NCBI GenBank assembly: GCA_905250075.1
Contig: CAJNOP010000012.1
Location: 2,390,529 to 2,454,528, forward strand
Origin: Rotaria sp. Silwood1
Lineage: Eukaryota > Rotifera > Eurotatoria > Philodinida > Philodinidae
DNA: 64,000 bases
Reading direction: 5' to 3'
Below are positions 38,949-50,493 of this stretch, piece by piece (position 1 is the first letter of the stretch; every line of letters starts with the position of its first letter). Below the pieces are notes generated by a model. The model was not told the origin of the DNA. It searched no databases and saw nothing but the letters and a program-made list of their open reading frames with translations. Position numbers and translations under genes: made by a program.

Positions 38949-40754
38949 GGTAAATGACAATCGTTGAGTATTCAAAATGAAAACAAAGGATATATGATAT
39001 TTAGTGAGAAAAAATGTCACATTTTTCTTTTTTACGAAAGAAAAAAGGAAATTCCAAGTTTGTTTTATTGGTCGTTTTTATAACAAATCATTTTATATCT
39101 GCTTTCCTCTTTCGTGGATGCTCAACAACAAAATCATAGAAAGCATGTTGGCAATGTTTTCTTTTATATTGAAAAATCTTTTGATGATTTCTTTTCTTGA
39201 TATTCATATAGAGTGATGACGAATTTGGGTTTATGTTTGTTCATCATAATAAGAAATGAAATTTCTTTTTGGACTGTTGAAACATAACATGATCATACGT
39301 TTTTTTCAAATATAGCTGACTTTTTTCTCAGAATATTTTGTGAAGTATGAGTTGTCTGATGAATGAGTAAATGAGTTTTTCTTTTGTTGATTGTATAAAG
39401 CAAGCTAGATGCTCAACATGAAAATGAATTTCTGTATCTTGATATAAAGTCAACTATCCATTAACAATAGATAATATTTTGTTTTTATTTATTTATTTCA
39501 TTTTATAGACTTCATAATAAAAAAAAGTACAAAGGAAATTTGTCGACCTTAATCAGTCATTTTCAAGCAAAAAATAAAACTACTAACTGATGGTAAACGA
39601 TGAACTTATATTGTATAATAATAAATACATCAAACCATAATAATTTAACATAATCAACTAAACATAAACGTTAATCTATAATAATATTATATCTGACTGT
39701 AATCCAGATATACAGATTCATTTTTCATGTTGATTATATTTTTTTAGACGTATATAATTTTTTGATATTTTCGATGAAAATTATTCATTTTGCATTTTGA
39801 GTTGAGCCAACAAAAAAAATGTCAATTATAATCAAAATTGTAAGCCAATATATCTGCGTCTCTTCCGTTGAAACTTCACAAATAATTTTCAGTTTATCAT
39901 GACGACAGAAACGTTTTCAACACGATCCTTTAATTCACAAAGTTATTGCAAAGAGAAGATCATTTAAATGGTAAACCTTTTCTCAGCCAGTGAATTTCCA
40001 GGCATCTGGCACTGTATTCAGGTATGCGGCGATGAAGAGGAGAAACATAACCCCTTTATTATTCAATTCTAGAAAAGGGGTGAGTGTGACTGTTACGCTT
40101 CTTTTTATCCACATCGATACCCTTTGTTTGAATTCCAAAAGTTAAAAGCAGTTAACATGTGAATAGTCCATGGATCCATATAATATTTGTAAATTTAACA
40201 TTTGTATTTTCTCTCTATTACAAGTAGATGAATATGATCAATTCATATATATTTAAAGACCATGTATTATTTTTTAATGTAAAAAGTACATTAGAAAGTA
40301 AATTTCATAATATAAAGTTACTCATCAATGCTTGATATTAATGAACTCGAGAACAATGAAAACATCGCTTGCCTATATATATATATATATGAATAAAAAT
40401 AAATATAAAATAGAATTTTGTTTTTTTGACACATGCATTGAAAATTGAAGTTTTTTGTTGTGATAATCTTAAAAATTGCAATTCAGCAAATGTTCGTTCC
40501 AATCGAAAAATAATATTTCAAGATCAAACTAATGAAATGTTGATTTAAGAATATATGTATGTTGTCTATGCAAGTTTTCTTCTCTTCACTCACACCCACT
40601 AAACAGCATATCATATAGAAAAAAGTATATTTGAATGAAAGTAACAAGTTTATGTTATCTTAATTCTGAAAGATTGATTCATTTTCATAGTCTAATATTA
40701 AAAGAAGCATATCAATGTTTTCCAAAGCACAAAATTTGTAAGAGGAACAAATGT
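38949..40754. other. Right edge of the array and junction with the ABCC pseudogene
   Basis: From 38949 to about 39970 the DNA is paralogous to the region upstream of gene C (27600-28600), including the terminal-exon relic. Around 39980-40110 the similarity ends in a less AT-rich stretch with a CCCCTTT/AAAAGGGG inverted pair. From there to 40754 nothing is recognised except a TA repeat near 40374 and decayed sequence downstream of the ABCC pseudogene. Confidence 0.55.
39895..39975 (-). pseudogene. Second relic of an array-gene terminal exon
   Basis: Closely similar to the relic at 28500-28585 and, on the minus strand, to the last exon of A-D (a HLNDL...FAITLWIK sense, now broken). It lies about 0.95 kb upstream of gene D, matching the relic upstream of C, so the relic was present before the C and D units were duplicated. 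Confidence 0.55.
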
Positions 40755-43700
40755 TCAACAAAATACAATATTCAATAGAAATTGACATGGACCAGTACTC
40801 AACGTTTTACCCGATTCACCAATAGGCATTAGAAGACCTAATGCATGATTGCTCACATATGGTTTACGTTGAACATCTTCAAGTGCTATCCAACATTCTT
40901 CATCAGAATAATTATTCAATGGATCAAGATTATATCGAAGGGTTCCACTAAATAAAATAAGTTGTTGAGGAATAACACTCAAATAAGATCAAATATAATT
41001 AAGTGTGATGCGGCTTATGTCAACACTATCAATGAAAATTTGACCATCAACACATGATTGATTAACAAAGCGAAGAATGCCTTTGAAGAGTGAGGATTTT
41101 CCAGCACGTATACATATGAAAGATTAGAGAAAAATCTATCATTTCAGTATTCATACAAATCAGTCCGACCAATAATTCCAATCTTCTGTCCAGACTCTAT
41201 GTCCAAGTTAATATTTCTAATAGCATAGGGTAAGTTCAGTCGATGACGTAATGAATAATTTCTAAATTCAATTTTTCCATGAGTTGGCCATTTTGGTGAA
41301 GTTTGTACACGAGCTTTATGACCACCTTCATTCTCTTCACATGGCAAATGTGAATACTCATCGATACGTTCGCCACTTATCATCATTATATTAACTTCGG
41401 ACAATTGTCGAACGGCCCAATTGAACAATAATGCTATATAAAGTGTATATGTTAAACTGAGTGCAGCAGCTGGCGATTTTGTATGATCGCGAACATTTAC
41501 TAGTTGAATAGAAGTGGTTAATATTATAAACGAACAAACAACACTCATTATTACTAAAAACTTGTAATGAACGAATTGTTGGTAGACCATTCAACGATGA
41601 TGAAAAGAGTGCATAGACAGGACTACGAGTGATACTTTCAAGTCGTTTAAATCGACGTGAACATCTTAGGAAAAAAGTAATTGTCAACCAAACCACTGGT
41701 GTTAATAAGATAAGTACAAGAAAAACATATGGATTAATAAAACTAATCATGAATAATGAACCTGCTACCAGTAAAAATCCCTCGAATCCTTCAAGCAACG
41801 TTATTGGAAGTAACTTGTCGATAACATACTGATCTTTGCTTGCTCGATTCAGAATTTTTCCAGTTGGATTGCTTTCAAAAAACTGTATTGATGTATATAA
41901 AAGTCCTTTTAACATTTTATTATGTAATTTACTTGAACCATTTAAAACAACAGGAAAATAATAGTTTGTACGAACTAAATCTGCAATGACTAAAGCAGTT
42001 AGCAAACCGAAATAAATATAAACAGATTTCGTTGAAATTGGCTGATCTACGCCATATTGTTTTAAACATATGCTCAGCCAATAGTTAACAGCATCATTTA
42101 ATCCTTGACTCAACAAAAGTACAACAATAAGTAAAGAGAAGCCAATTCTACCAAATAGACCCTCTGGTATCATCATTTAGTAGTTTTTCATCCACTATGA
42201 TGGATTGATTGTCATTCATCGATTTATCATCATCATCAAACAGAGTAGCTAATTTTGATTTTTCATGATTGTTTGCATAATTTTCTCTAATGTTATTTTC
42301 ATTCAAACAGCTTTGCTTATCAATATAACCATGAGAAAGAAATATTATTTGATTTGATTCACTAAGAAACTGAGCTTGATGAGTAGTTAATAGACGAGTT
42401 TTATTTTTTAACAATCCACATGGACCAATGCATCGTTCATAGATTTGTTGAGCTACTCTATGATCAACAACAGATAATGGATCATCAAGTAGATAAATGG
42501 CTACATTACCATACAAGGCACAAGCAAAGGATACTCTTGCTTTTTGTCCACTACTTAAAATAATTTCATTTTCTCCAATCATTATAAAATCACCAATAGA
42601 TTCAAATCCACTAATATTATCATCGAGACAACAAGCATGTATTACATTTTTATATTGTTGTTAATCAAATGACCAATTTACAAGAATATTGTTACGAAAT
42701 GTATCTTCAAATATCCATGGTGATTGAACAGCAAAAGAGAATGAACTATGATTTGTATTTAGATGACCCTCAGTAAGATTCATTTCTCCAACACAATGAT
42801 AGACAAGGCATCTCGTTATGCCACGAAAAGATGCATTAGAAATCATGTTTCCTTTTTGTTATTCATTGATAAAAGACGTAGATAATAAAGATTGGTTGTC
42901 TTGTTTCATAGCGAAACGCATAAATAAATCGATTCTTCTTGATGCAGATTTGACTACATCTATCTTTACTAGTGCCAGTGACAGATAATACATAAAATTG
43001 ATGCGCATTAAGGAAAATAATGACAGAGTTGGGAAAATATTAGCTATATTCAATGTATAGCCTAAAAGGCACGCATTGCCCAACGTAGCGAGTGCAAAAA
43101 GTGATGCTGTGACAATAACTAGAGTCATACTGACTGCACGAAAGTGCGACGCACGTCGAATAGTCGCTAATTCATGTTTTCGCATTTCAACTGTACGATC
43201 TCCCAATGGTTTTTTTTAGTTATACATTTTAACGATATGATATCCATGAATGAACTCACTAAAAGCCTGTATATGTTTAATGCTACGCATGACTCTTGTT
43301 TCACAATATTGATCATATTTTTGACTAAAATAAAACTCGATAAGAATAAATATAGACAATAAAGCGAAACCACATAATGCTGGTATTGTTTGCATGATCC
43401 AACAAAGTAAGCCAAATATGATGATAGTCTCGAGAACTCCTTCAACAAGATAGCTTAAAATTTGAACACACTTCTTTATATGTGGACACATCGTTAGTGA
43501 ACAAGTTCATAACTTGATCTGGATCCATTTCTGCTAATGATGCCAACTTTAGAGACAATGCATGTGTGTAAATGATCATAGTAGGTGCATTCAAAATTCG
43601 TATACCAACACGAGCCGCACGAAAAATATTTTGTCGATGTGTGAGTGCTTGTAAAATGATCGAAACAAACAGTAATATGGCATATACATAGCTAATAGTA

Positions 43701-43972
43701 TGTGATCGATATTCATTCATCACATTCAAAAGCGTTTGACGAAAAAGTAATGGTTGAGCGATACATGTTATAAAATAGGGAATCAAGAATAGACTAGCAA
43801 ATATGTAATCTTTTCCAAACTCTTTCCAAACAATATTCAATGTTGTTGTTGATGACCAGTCATAAGAAGATAATCTATCGAATAATATCAATTCTTTATC
43901 AACATGAGGTATATCATCAAGATCATCTACTGTCAATTGTCGTTTATATCCAACATAAAGCGTTGGTTTCAT
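40755..43972 (-). pseudogene. Decayed ABCC (MRP4-like) ATP-binding transporter
   Basis: Reads N to C as a short-type ABCC exporter: PTLYVGYKRQLTVDDLDDIP opening, membrane domain 1, nucleotide-binding domain 1 with PWIFEDTFRNNIL, LSSGQKARVSFA and YLLDDPLSVVDH, membrane domain 2 (GKILNRASKD, RLESITRSPVYALFSSSLNGLPTIRS) and domain 2 (SVIPQQLILFSGTLRYNLDP). It is broken: an in-frame stop after KMYN, another before QQYKNVIHAC, a TGA after TLNYI, and at least two frameshifts (near 43490 and 41580). The first Walker A is unrecognisable, the second is split by 53 bases, and the frame ends at LSTGPCQ, so Walker B of domain 2 has decayed. Apart from a possible intron in the second Walker A it is intron-poor. 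ABCC genes of this type export organic anions; this copy cannot. Confidence 0.85.
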
Positions 43973-46900
43973 CCATTATCAACATAGTAGATGTAAAAAT
44001 CGAGTCCAAGACGATTCTGTCCATTAAAGACGAGATGAATGATGTTGATGATGGTCATCAGCAGCAGCATATGAGACTTTTTTTTATCATTGAGTAGCGT
44101 TTTTCTTTCTTCGTTTTCTTGTATTGTTATTACCTTTGCTATCGAAATGAATATGATTGTTGATTATAATGTTTTTTTTCTTTGCGAGCATTCATCCAGA
44201 ACGAATAAAAATGTTGATAGTTGCATGCAGGCTTGTCGCTCTTATTGTTGAGTAGATCTAATCATAAACACTGAAAATAAAAAAAAAAAAACATGTGTTA
44301 ACAATTAAGTTATGCAAAAACAACCGATTAAGCAGTGAACTGAAAAGCAAAAAATGGTCAAGAGAGAGTCAATTATTACGAAAATAATTGATGAGAATAG
44401 AACGAAATTTTTTTCAAATAAGAAGTTCAACGCATATTGAATAAAATAATTTCACACAAAGAAAAAGACGGAAGAAGCTATCAATAAACTAAATATTATT
44501 ATAAATAAGTATATGTGTATTTGATATATGCAGAACGTAAACGAGCAGTAGCATAGTTAGGAGTTTTTTAGTCATGGGTCATTTTTCTCAGCTAAAATAT
44601 TTCGGAGAAGTCAATAGCAAAGAACAATTAAAAAAATCAGTGATCTACAATTTTTTAGGATGTAGATGTAGTTATGAATTTCTTATTCATTTTTCAACCA
44701 AATCAATTATTCGTAGTTTTTTTTTTAAATAGTATCGATTTGTTTTAGTTTGGAAGCGTATAATTAATTTTCATCAAATCTGATGAATGAACAGTATAAT
44801 TGCGTTTAAATCGATTTCATCGCCTAGATTAAATGATTCATCAATTTAGTGGCATGATTTTGTACAAATTTCATCGACGATCATCTTTAAGCAATATTAA
44901 AAATTGAGATATCATGAGTTACTTTCATGAAAGTTCGAAGAAAATTGCACTTTGTATTTCTTTCATCAGTGATCAGAAAAGAAAAATATTAAAGGATTCT
45001 GTATGTGAAAAAAAATATATGTCATTATAATGAATCACTTCCAAAAGATTTATTGCATTTTGCTAATTTGAAAAAGAACATCATAAGTTTCATTTTACAA
45101 GACATTGAAAAATATAGAACAATAGCGTTTTAAAATGTAGTTGTAGAGATGTATTCAAACGTAAATAATGAAAACACAATATCGCATCATGAGATTTGAC
45201 TGCAAGATGGTAAAAATTTTAAACTTACATTTCTTCCTCACTTCTTTTGAATCAAATTTCTTTCGAATTTATAGAAATAGTGAAATAAACATCATTTTAG
45301 AATTTGCTTCTGATAGTTTCTTTTCTAATGATAGCAAAATAAAAAAATAATATTCATCCAATAATTCTTATTTTATATAACTACTATATTTAATAGGGAA
45401 AAATTTTGAATTAAAATGCTCAATAAAAATGTTTGAATTCATAATAGAAAAATGCCGCCATTCACGTAGAACTAAAATATGGTGCTTGTTCAATAATTAA
45501 TAAAATACATTCAAATATGAAAAACTTCTTACTTTGAAGTAAAATAAATAAATTGCCAAACCATAACATTGATTATTCCCGCATTTATTATATAATATAT
45601 AATTACATTATCTATCAAAATAACAAGTAATAAGCCAATTTAATAACATTTATCAGAGCATTAGTTTTATACAATGACAATACTCAATATAAAGAAACTA
45701 AAAATTAGAAAGATGTAACAAACATTCGACACGTTTTTGTGTATTAATGTATATTTTTTTTCATGAATTCGAAAAAAAAAAAACAAATTTTCGAAGACTA
45801 GATAATCTTAGAGGATCTATTACTTTTGAATGTTTTTTGATGAGACCTACGGTAATCATAGATTTTTCTTTTGCAAAATCCTTCATAAGAAAAATAAATA
45901 CTGTAGATTGACCTTGTTTTTCATCCTCTACTCAATGATATGATCAATATGTTTATCGATTATTTCAGCCAGTGTCACAAAAGTACGAATCATACCTTTA
46001 TGATGTTATATAAAATAATCGATAGACGTAATTATCATATTATTGAGTAGAGAATGAAAAAAAAAGAAAAACTTATAATAATAATAATTGTTCATCAAAA
46101 CCTTCTAATAATCCTAAAAATACAAAAAAAAAACGTTTCATTTAAATGATATTTTTTAAATTTTCATACAGAAAATTCATGGTTTTAATTATGTCAAAAA
46201 CATCAAGATCATTCCATTACTTTCATGATGTTGACATCATTCTTATTTCATGAATCCAGTTATTTCAAGAAAAATTGAACTAAATACATTCGTTTCAGTA
46301 ATTTGATATCATTTTGTATTATGTGATGTTAGTTATTTCTAAAAACTTAAAATCACTATCTTAGTTTCGTTTTTTTCTACACCATTTTCATTACATAATT
46401 TTCATACTTTTGAAAAAATGAAATCATTTCATTAGTTTTATTGATTTTGCATCATTTACATCCCATTATTTTGATGACTAAGCAAAACTAAAATCTTTAT
46501 ATTAGTTTCATTTTCTTCAATAAGAATACAAAATTGTGTTAGTAATATTCATCAAGTTATGGATTTCATTTATCAAATTGCTGTTAGTTTTATGTCGAAA
46601 AATAAATTTCGTTTTGAACACACTCTTTTTAGATACAAATCTTAGTGAATGCTGTACAACTGACGACAACTGGTAAAGCTTTCACATTGTACCAATGTGA
46701 AAACAGAAATACTTTTGTGGCATGCAATACTCGACTTACTTTTGTTGACGAGCATCATTAGGCTTATCATCAGTCCGAATTCTTTTCATAAGAATTAACT
46801 GTAATGACCAGTTTTTATATCATAAACTGAATTAGTTAACGTTTGATTACTCTCCTAGTTCTAAGTATTCTACTATTACAGTAGACTTATGTAGTTTAGT

Positions 46901-48457
46901 TAAATAACTTGAAAGGAGATAAAATCAAATATTGATTGGACTCAACTTTAGTTTAATTTCAAGAGAAATAAATGGTATATTGTACAAAACAAACAAAATC
47001 TTATGTGTTATTGACTCATTTTTGATAAAGTAATATTTGCCTCAAAAAAGAACTAAGCTGGAACTAACTTTAATTTCTATCAAGAGAAAAAACTTCAATG
47101 TACAATGAAATTTAATTTTTTTTTTTGAAATTTTCATTGCATTTCAATTACATGAACTTATGATTAAAGCCAAAATAGAATAATAATTATACTCATACAT
47201 GAAATTACTTTTTGAACATGATGCTTGAATAAAATATCTTCATAATGAAAAAGTAGAAGGTAGAAATGGTATTATTTTTAATTACAACATATTTTTCTAC
47301 TATGTTAAATGTTTAGTTTAGATCCAAATAGTAACTTTATTAGCTAATGGAGTTTTTTGTTTTTATTATTAAGATTTTATAGATGAACTATGATAGTAAA
47401 GGTTCTAAAAAAGAACTAGATACAGTAGTTTTTTTATTCTTGAAACTGGCATTGTTAAAAGATAGTATCTGACTTCTAAAAGTTATCATCGTCCTTGATA
47501 AAAGAAAACTCTATTAGTTATTAAGATTATTATCTTGATTTGAGCGAAATCACTTAACATTACAGAAAGAAACATACACTGATATTAAAATTTGTCTCTA
47601 TCAATTCATATTTATCTTTAGATTTTGAAAGTTTATTTGTTACTGTGCAAGATAAACATTCGTTCTTTTTTTGTTTCGCAAACTAGGATCTAATGTTATT
47701 TTTTCTTCCTTGATTTATGCACTCCACGCAAACGAAAAAAAGAAACCTTGGCCTGGTTTCTTTTTAATCTAAAGACGTAATAGCAATGTATTCTTTAGTT
47801 TTGTTTTAAATGACTATTTAAAGAAGACAAGAAAAAAAATAGATAATGGTTATTGATACAAGGTTAAATTCTCAAATATTATTTATGAGTTCAAAGTAAC
47901 ATATTTCATATTGTTAAGAAATAAATTGTCTAACTAATTTTCTCATTTAATTATAAACATACTTTTTTTATTTTTGAGAAGCAGTTAAATAATTTTTAAA
48001 AATTATTCTGTTAAAATTCTATTTGACACTCTTTTATATGTCTTCCGAGATGTTAGAACTCAATAAAATTAATCATTTTCTTTGATATTAAAATTTTGAA
48101 TAAAAATCTAAAGTATAATTTATTTATTTATTATTAATATTCATATACTCATCATACAATAAAAAAAAAAGAAAACCGAACGTAAAACAAAAACTATACC
48201 ATCATTGTTCACTATTCATAAGAGCAGTAGAATACGAAAGAAATTTAATAAAAATCCTGGTTTTCATGATTATCACGGGCTACAAGCATATAATAGAAAA
48301 AAAAAATGTATATGATATAGATACGTTGAAATACAGTCAAAAAAAATAGTCTTGTTCTTTTCTTTTTGTCCATTAAAACCGGTGTCTATAAAGTTCATAA
48401 ATAGAAATCATCATTAGCTAAATTTAAAGCTGAAAATAAAATAATGCAAATTTATAA
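43973..48457. other. Intergenic, about 4.5 kb
   Basis: AT-rich with many homopolymer runs. No domain-bearing frame or RNA gene is seen. It contains a short inverted repeat (45917-46061), a 23-bp palindrome TTTCACATTG/CAATGTGAAA at 46680-46702, and a single hAT-like end at 44546-44563 without a visible partner. The right end is the 3' flank of the minus-strand exon ending at 48458. Confidence 0.6.
45917..46061. repeat. Short inverted repeat, possible small fold-back element
   Basis: TTTTTCATCCTCTACTCAAT on the left pairs with ATTGAGTAGAGAATGAAAAA on the right with one mismatch. A second pair, ATCGATTATT and AATAATCGAT, lies inside. No target duplication was identified. Confidence 0.6.
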
Positions 48458-50103
48458 TCATAATTCATATCCATTTAAATTTATTGTGTCAAATAATTGT
48501 GTAAGTGGATTTATTTCTGAATCATCAGCTTGATATGAGGAATTTAATGAACGTAATGTTGGTGATGTTGTTAAATAAAAATTTCCATGTGTTTGTGATT
48601 GACGAACAGGATTACCATGAAGTGGTTGTTTTTCAATAACATATGTTCGTGATGAATTAAGTACAGGTAATAGAATTTTTTGCATATTTCTTATTGTTAA
48701 ATCATCACGTTTTAATGTTGATGAACGAAACTGCTCATTTTCTGTTGTAAATTCAGGAGTTGGTTCATAAACATAATGTCGTTCAAATGGAACTGTAAAT
48801 TCATTATCAGGTGATTGTGAAATAATATTTTCTGTTCCAATATTAAGTACTAGTGATGTGTTTGTTAATGGTATTTGTTGTTCTTGAGCATGATGAAGTT
48901 TTGATTCCGTATTTTTTATTCTATCATCAAAATAAACATTGTCTTGTGATATTGGTAATTGGAGATGACGACGTACACTTTGTGATGCATCAGGGTGTGT
49001 AACAAGTGTTGATGGCAATAAAATAGAAGTATCATTTGGTAATTCATCAATATAGGGTGGATAGGATTCGTCATCAAGAAATTGCATAATTATTTCTTGT
49101 TCTTCTTCATCTAATTTTTCTTTAGATGCAAGTTTTTGATAGTTAATTTCTAAACTAGTTGTTGTTCCAAATTCTCTCGTTGATAATGGTTCTGGTTGAG
49201 CACCTCGATGATGTGGATATTTCATACCATCAAGGCTAGTATCAGTTTCAATCGTAGTCATTGGTGGTCGATTTTTTATTTTACGTGGACGATTTGGTAT
49301 TGGTAATAATGGTATGAGATATTTATTGTTCGGTGAAATAACTTCTGGTTTCTCTCCTTCAGTTGAATAATGATATTCTGATGGTGATGAAAGTACCTGA
49401 AGTGGAATTACTGTTTGTGGACTACGTTGTGGTGAAAAAAAATATGGTGGACGATAAGTTGAACATGAAGGACTTCTATGTCGTGATGAATGTCGATCAT
49501 AATCGGAACATTTCTTTGGTCGTAATAGTATTGGTGGTTGTAATTGATTTTTTTCTTCACTATCAACTGATAATGAACGTTGATTAGTGTAATTTTTATT
49601 GGGTTTTGAATAATCTTGTCTTTGTGGTTGAGAGATTGTTCCATTAGAATATTTTCCGTCTTGTGGTCTTGAATTATTTTGTATCAAGGCCAAAGTTTGA
49701 GTTGATGATGATTGTGGTTGAACATCATTACCAAAATTAGATGTTTGAACAGGCTCAGACATTGTACCAACATTTCGTGTTGATTTTTGTTCTGATTGAG
49801 TGCCATAATTTTTAAAAGTTTTTGATTCGGCTATGTTCGTAGTTGGAAAATTACGATTTTGTTCTGGATATTTAGACATTATATCGGAATCGTCTTCGTC
49901 GTCTTCGTTATTATCACGCGAATCACCTAAATATGTATCTGGTGTACGACGAAATTTATGTGGTTTATCAAATGGTGTTCTCTCAGTTATTTCATCAGTT
50001 ATATCAGTTGTTGATGCTGAATTCGGTCTAGGCGGTATGATACCAGGTGTATACAAATGCCGTCCGTCAGTAGTCCGAACATTTATCTCAGTTGGTTTTT
50101 TAC
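48458..50103 (-). CDS. Disordered-protein exon, alternative 3' end of the ankyrin gene or a separate gene
   Basis: One open exon of 549 codons including stop, starting after an acceptor (TTTAATTAAAG at 50104) in phase 1 and reading GKKPTEINVRTTDGRHLYTP onward. It is rich in Ser, Pro, Gln, Asn and Thr, with no recognised domain. The first in-frame Met (50056) is some 16 codons in, so a separate gene starting there is possible. Against that, the reading frame runs back through the acceptor, and the phase matches the last splice of the upstream ankyrin gene. It could therefore be spliced to exon 19 of that gene (donor at 53868) in place of exon 20. The 390 bases between this exon and 50494 hold no other gene. 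Confidence 0.6.
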
Positions 50104-50493
50104 CTTTAATTAAATAAATACAAAAAAAATGAAGTCTTTTACAAATAGATATGTATCTTTTTTATTGTACATGTTGATAAGAGTGCTTTCTATTCAAACA
50201 TTTCATATCGCCCACGCACATGCATTCTAGTGCTTTATCAAACATATCTTATTCTTTTTCTATTGACTGTTGGTCACAATAAAGTATAGACCTTGGTTTC
50301 ATTTTTTGATATTCTTTTTATATAACTCTTGACCTTCAATACCAGACAAAATAAAACAACATATCATAAAGCATGAAAAATTAGTACAATCCGAAATAGA
50401 AAAAAAAAAGCTAAGAAATTAACAGTATGGTTAAATAGAATTAATCACAGATATATGAAAAAAAAAAATTAAACAGTATGTTGTAATTAAATA

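Larger units (their letters stand above)
6100..40000 (-). repeat. Tandem array of four paralogous gene units plus remains of further copies
   Basis: Four units, each a minus-strand gene of 4.6-6.6 kb with its upstream spacer, lie head to tail: A from about 6.1 kb, B from about 13.4 kb, C from about 20.8 kb and D from about 32.5 kb. Homology covers exons, introns and spacers. Examples are the spacer blocks at 12370-12560 and 19540-19720, and the matched blocks near 19250-19340 and 30440-30560. A and C keep exons 12 and 13 separate; in B and D these are one fused exon. That A-B-A-B pattern would fit duplication of a two-gene block. Boundaries are approximate, set by where similarity fades. Confidence 0.85.

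Noticed and set aside
44546-44563. hAT-like terminus CAGTAGCATAGTTAGGAG
   Set aside because: Only one end is visible, with no inverted partner and no 8-bp duplication nearby.
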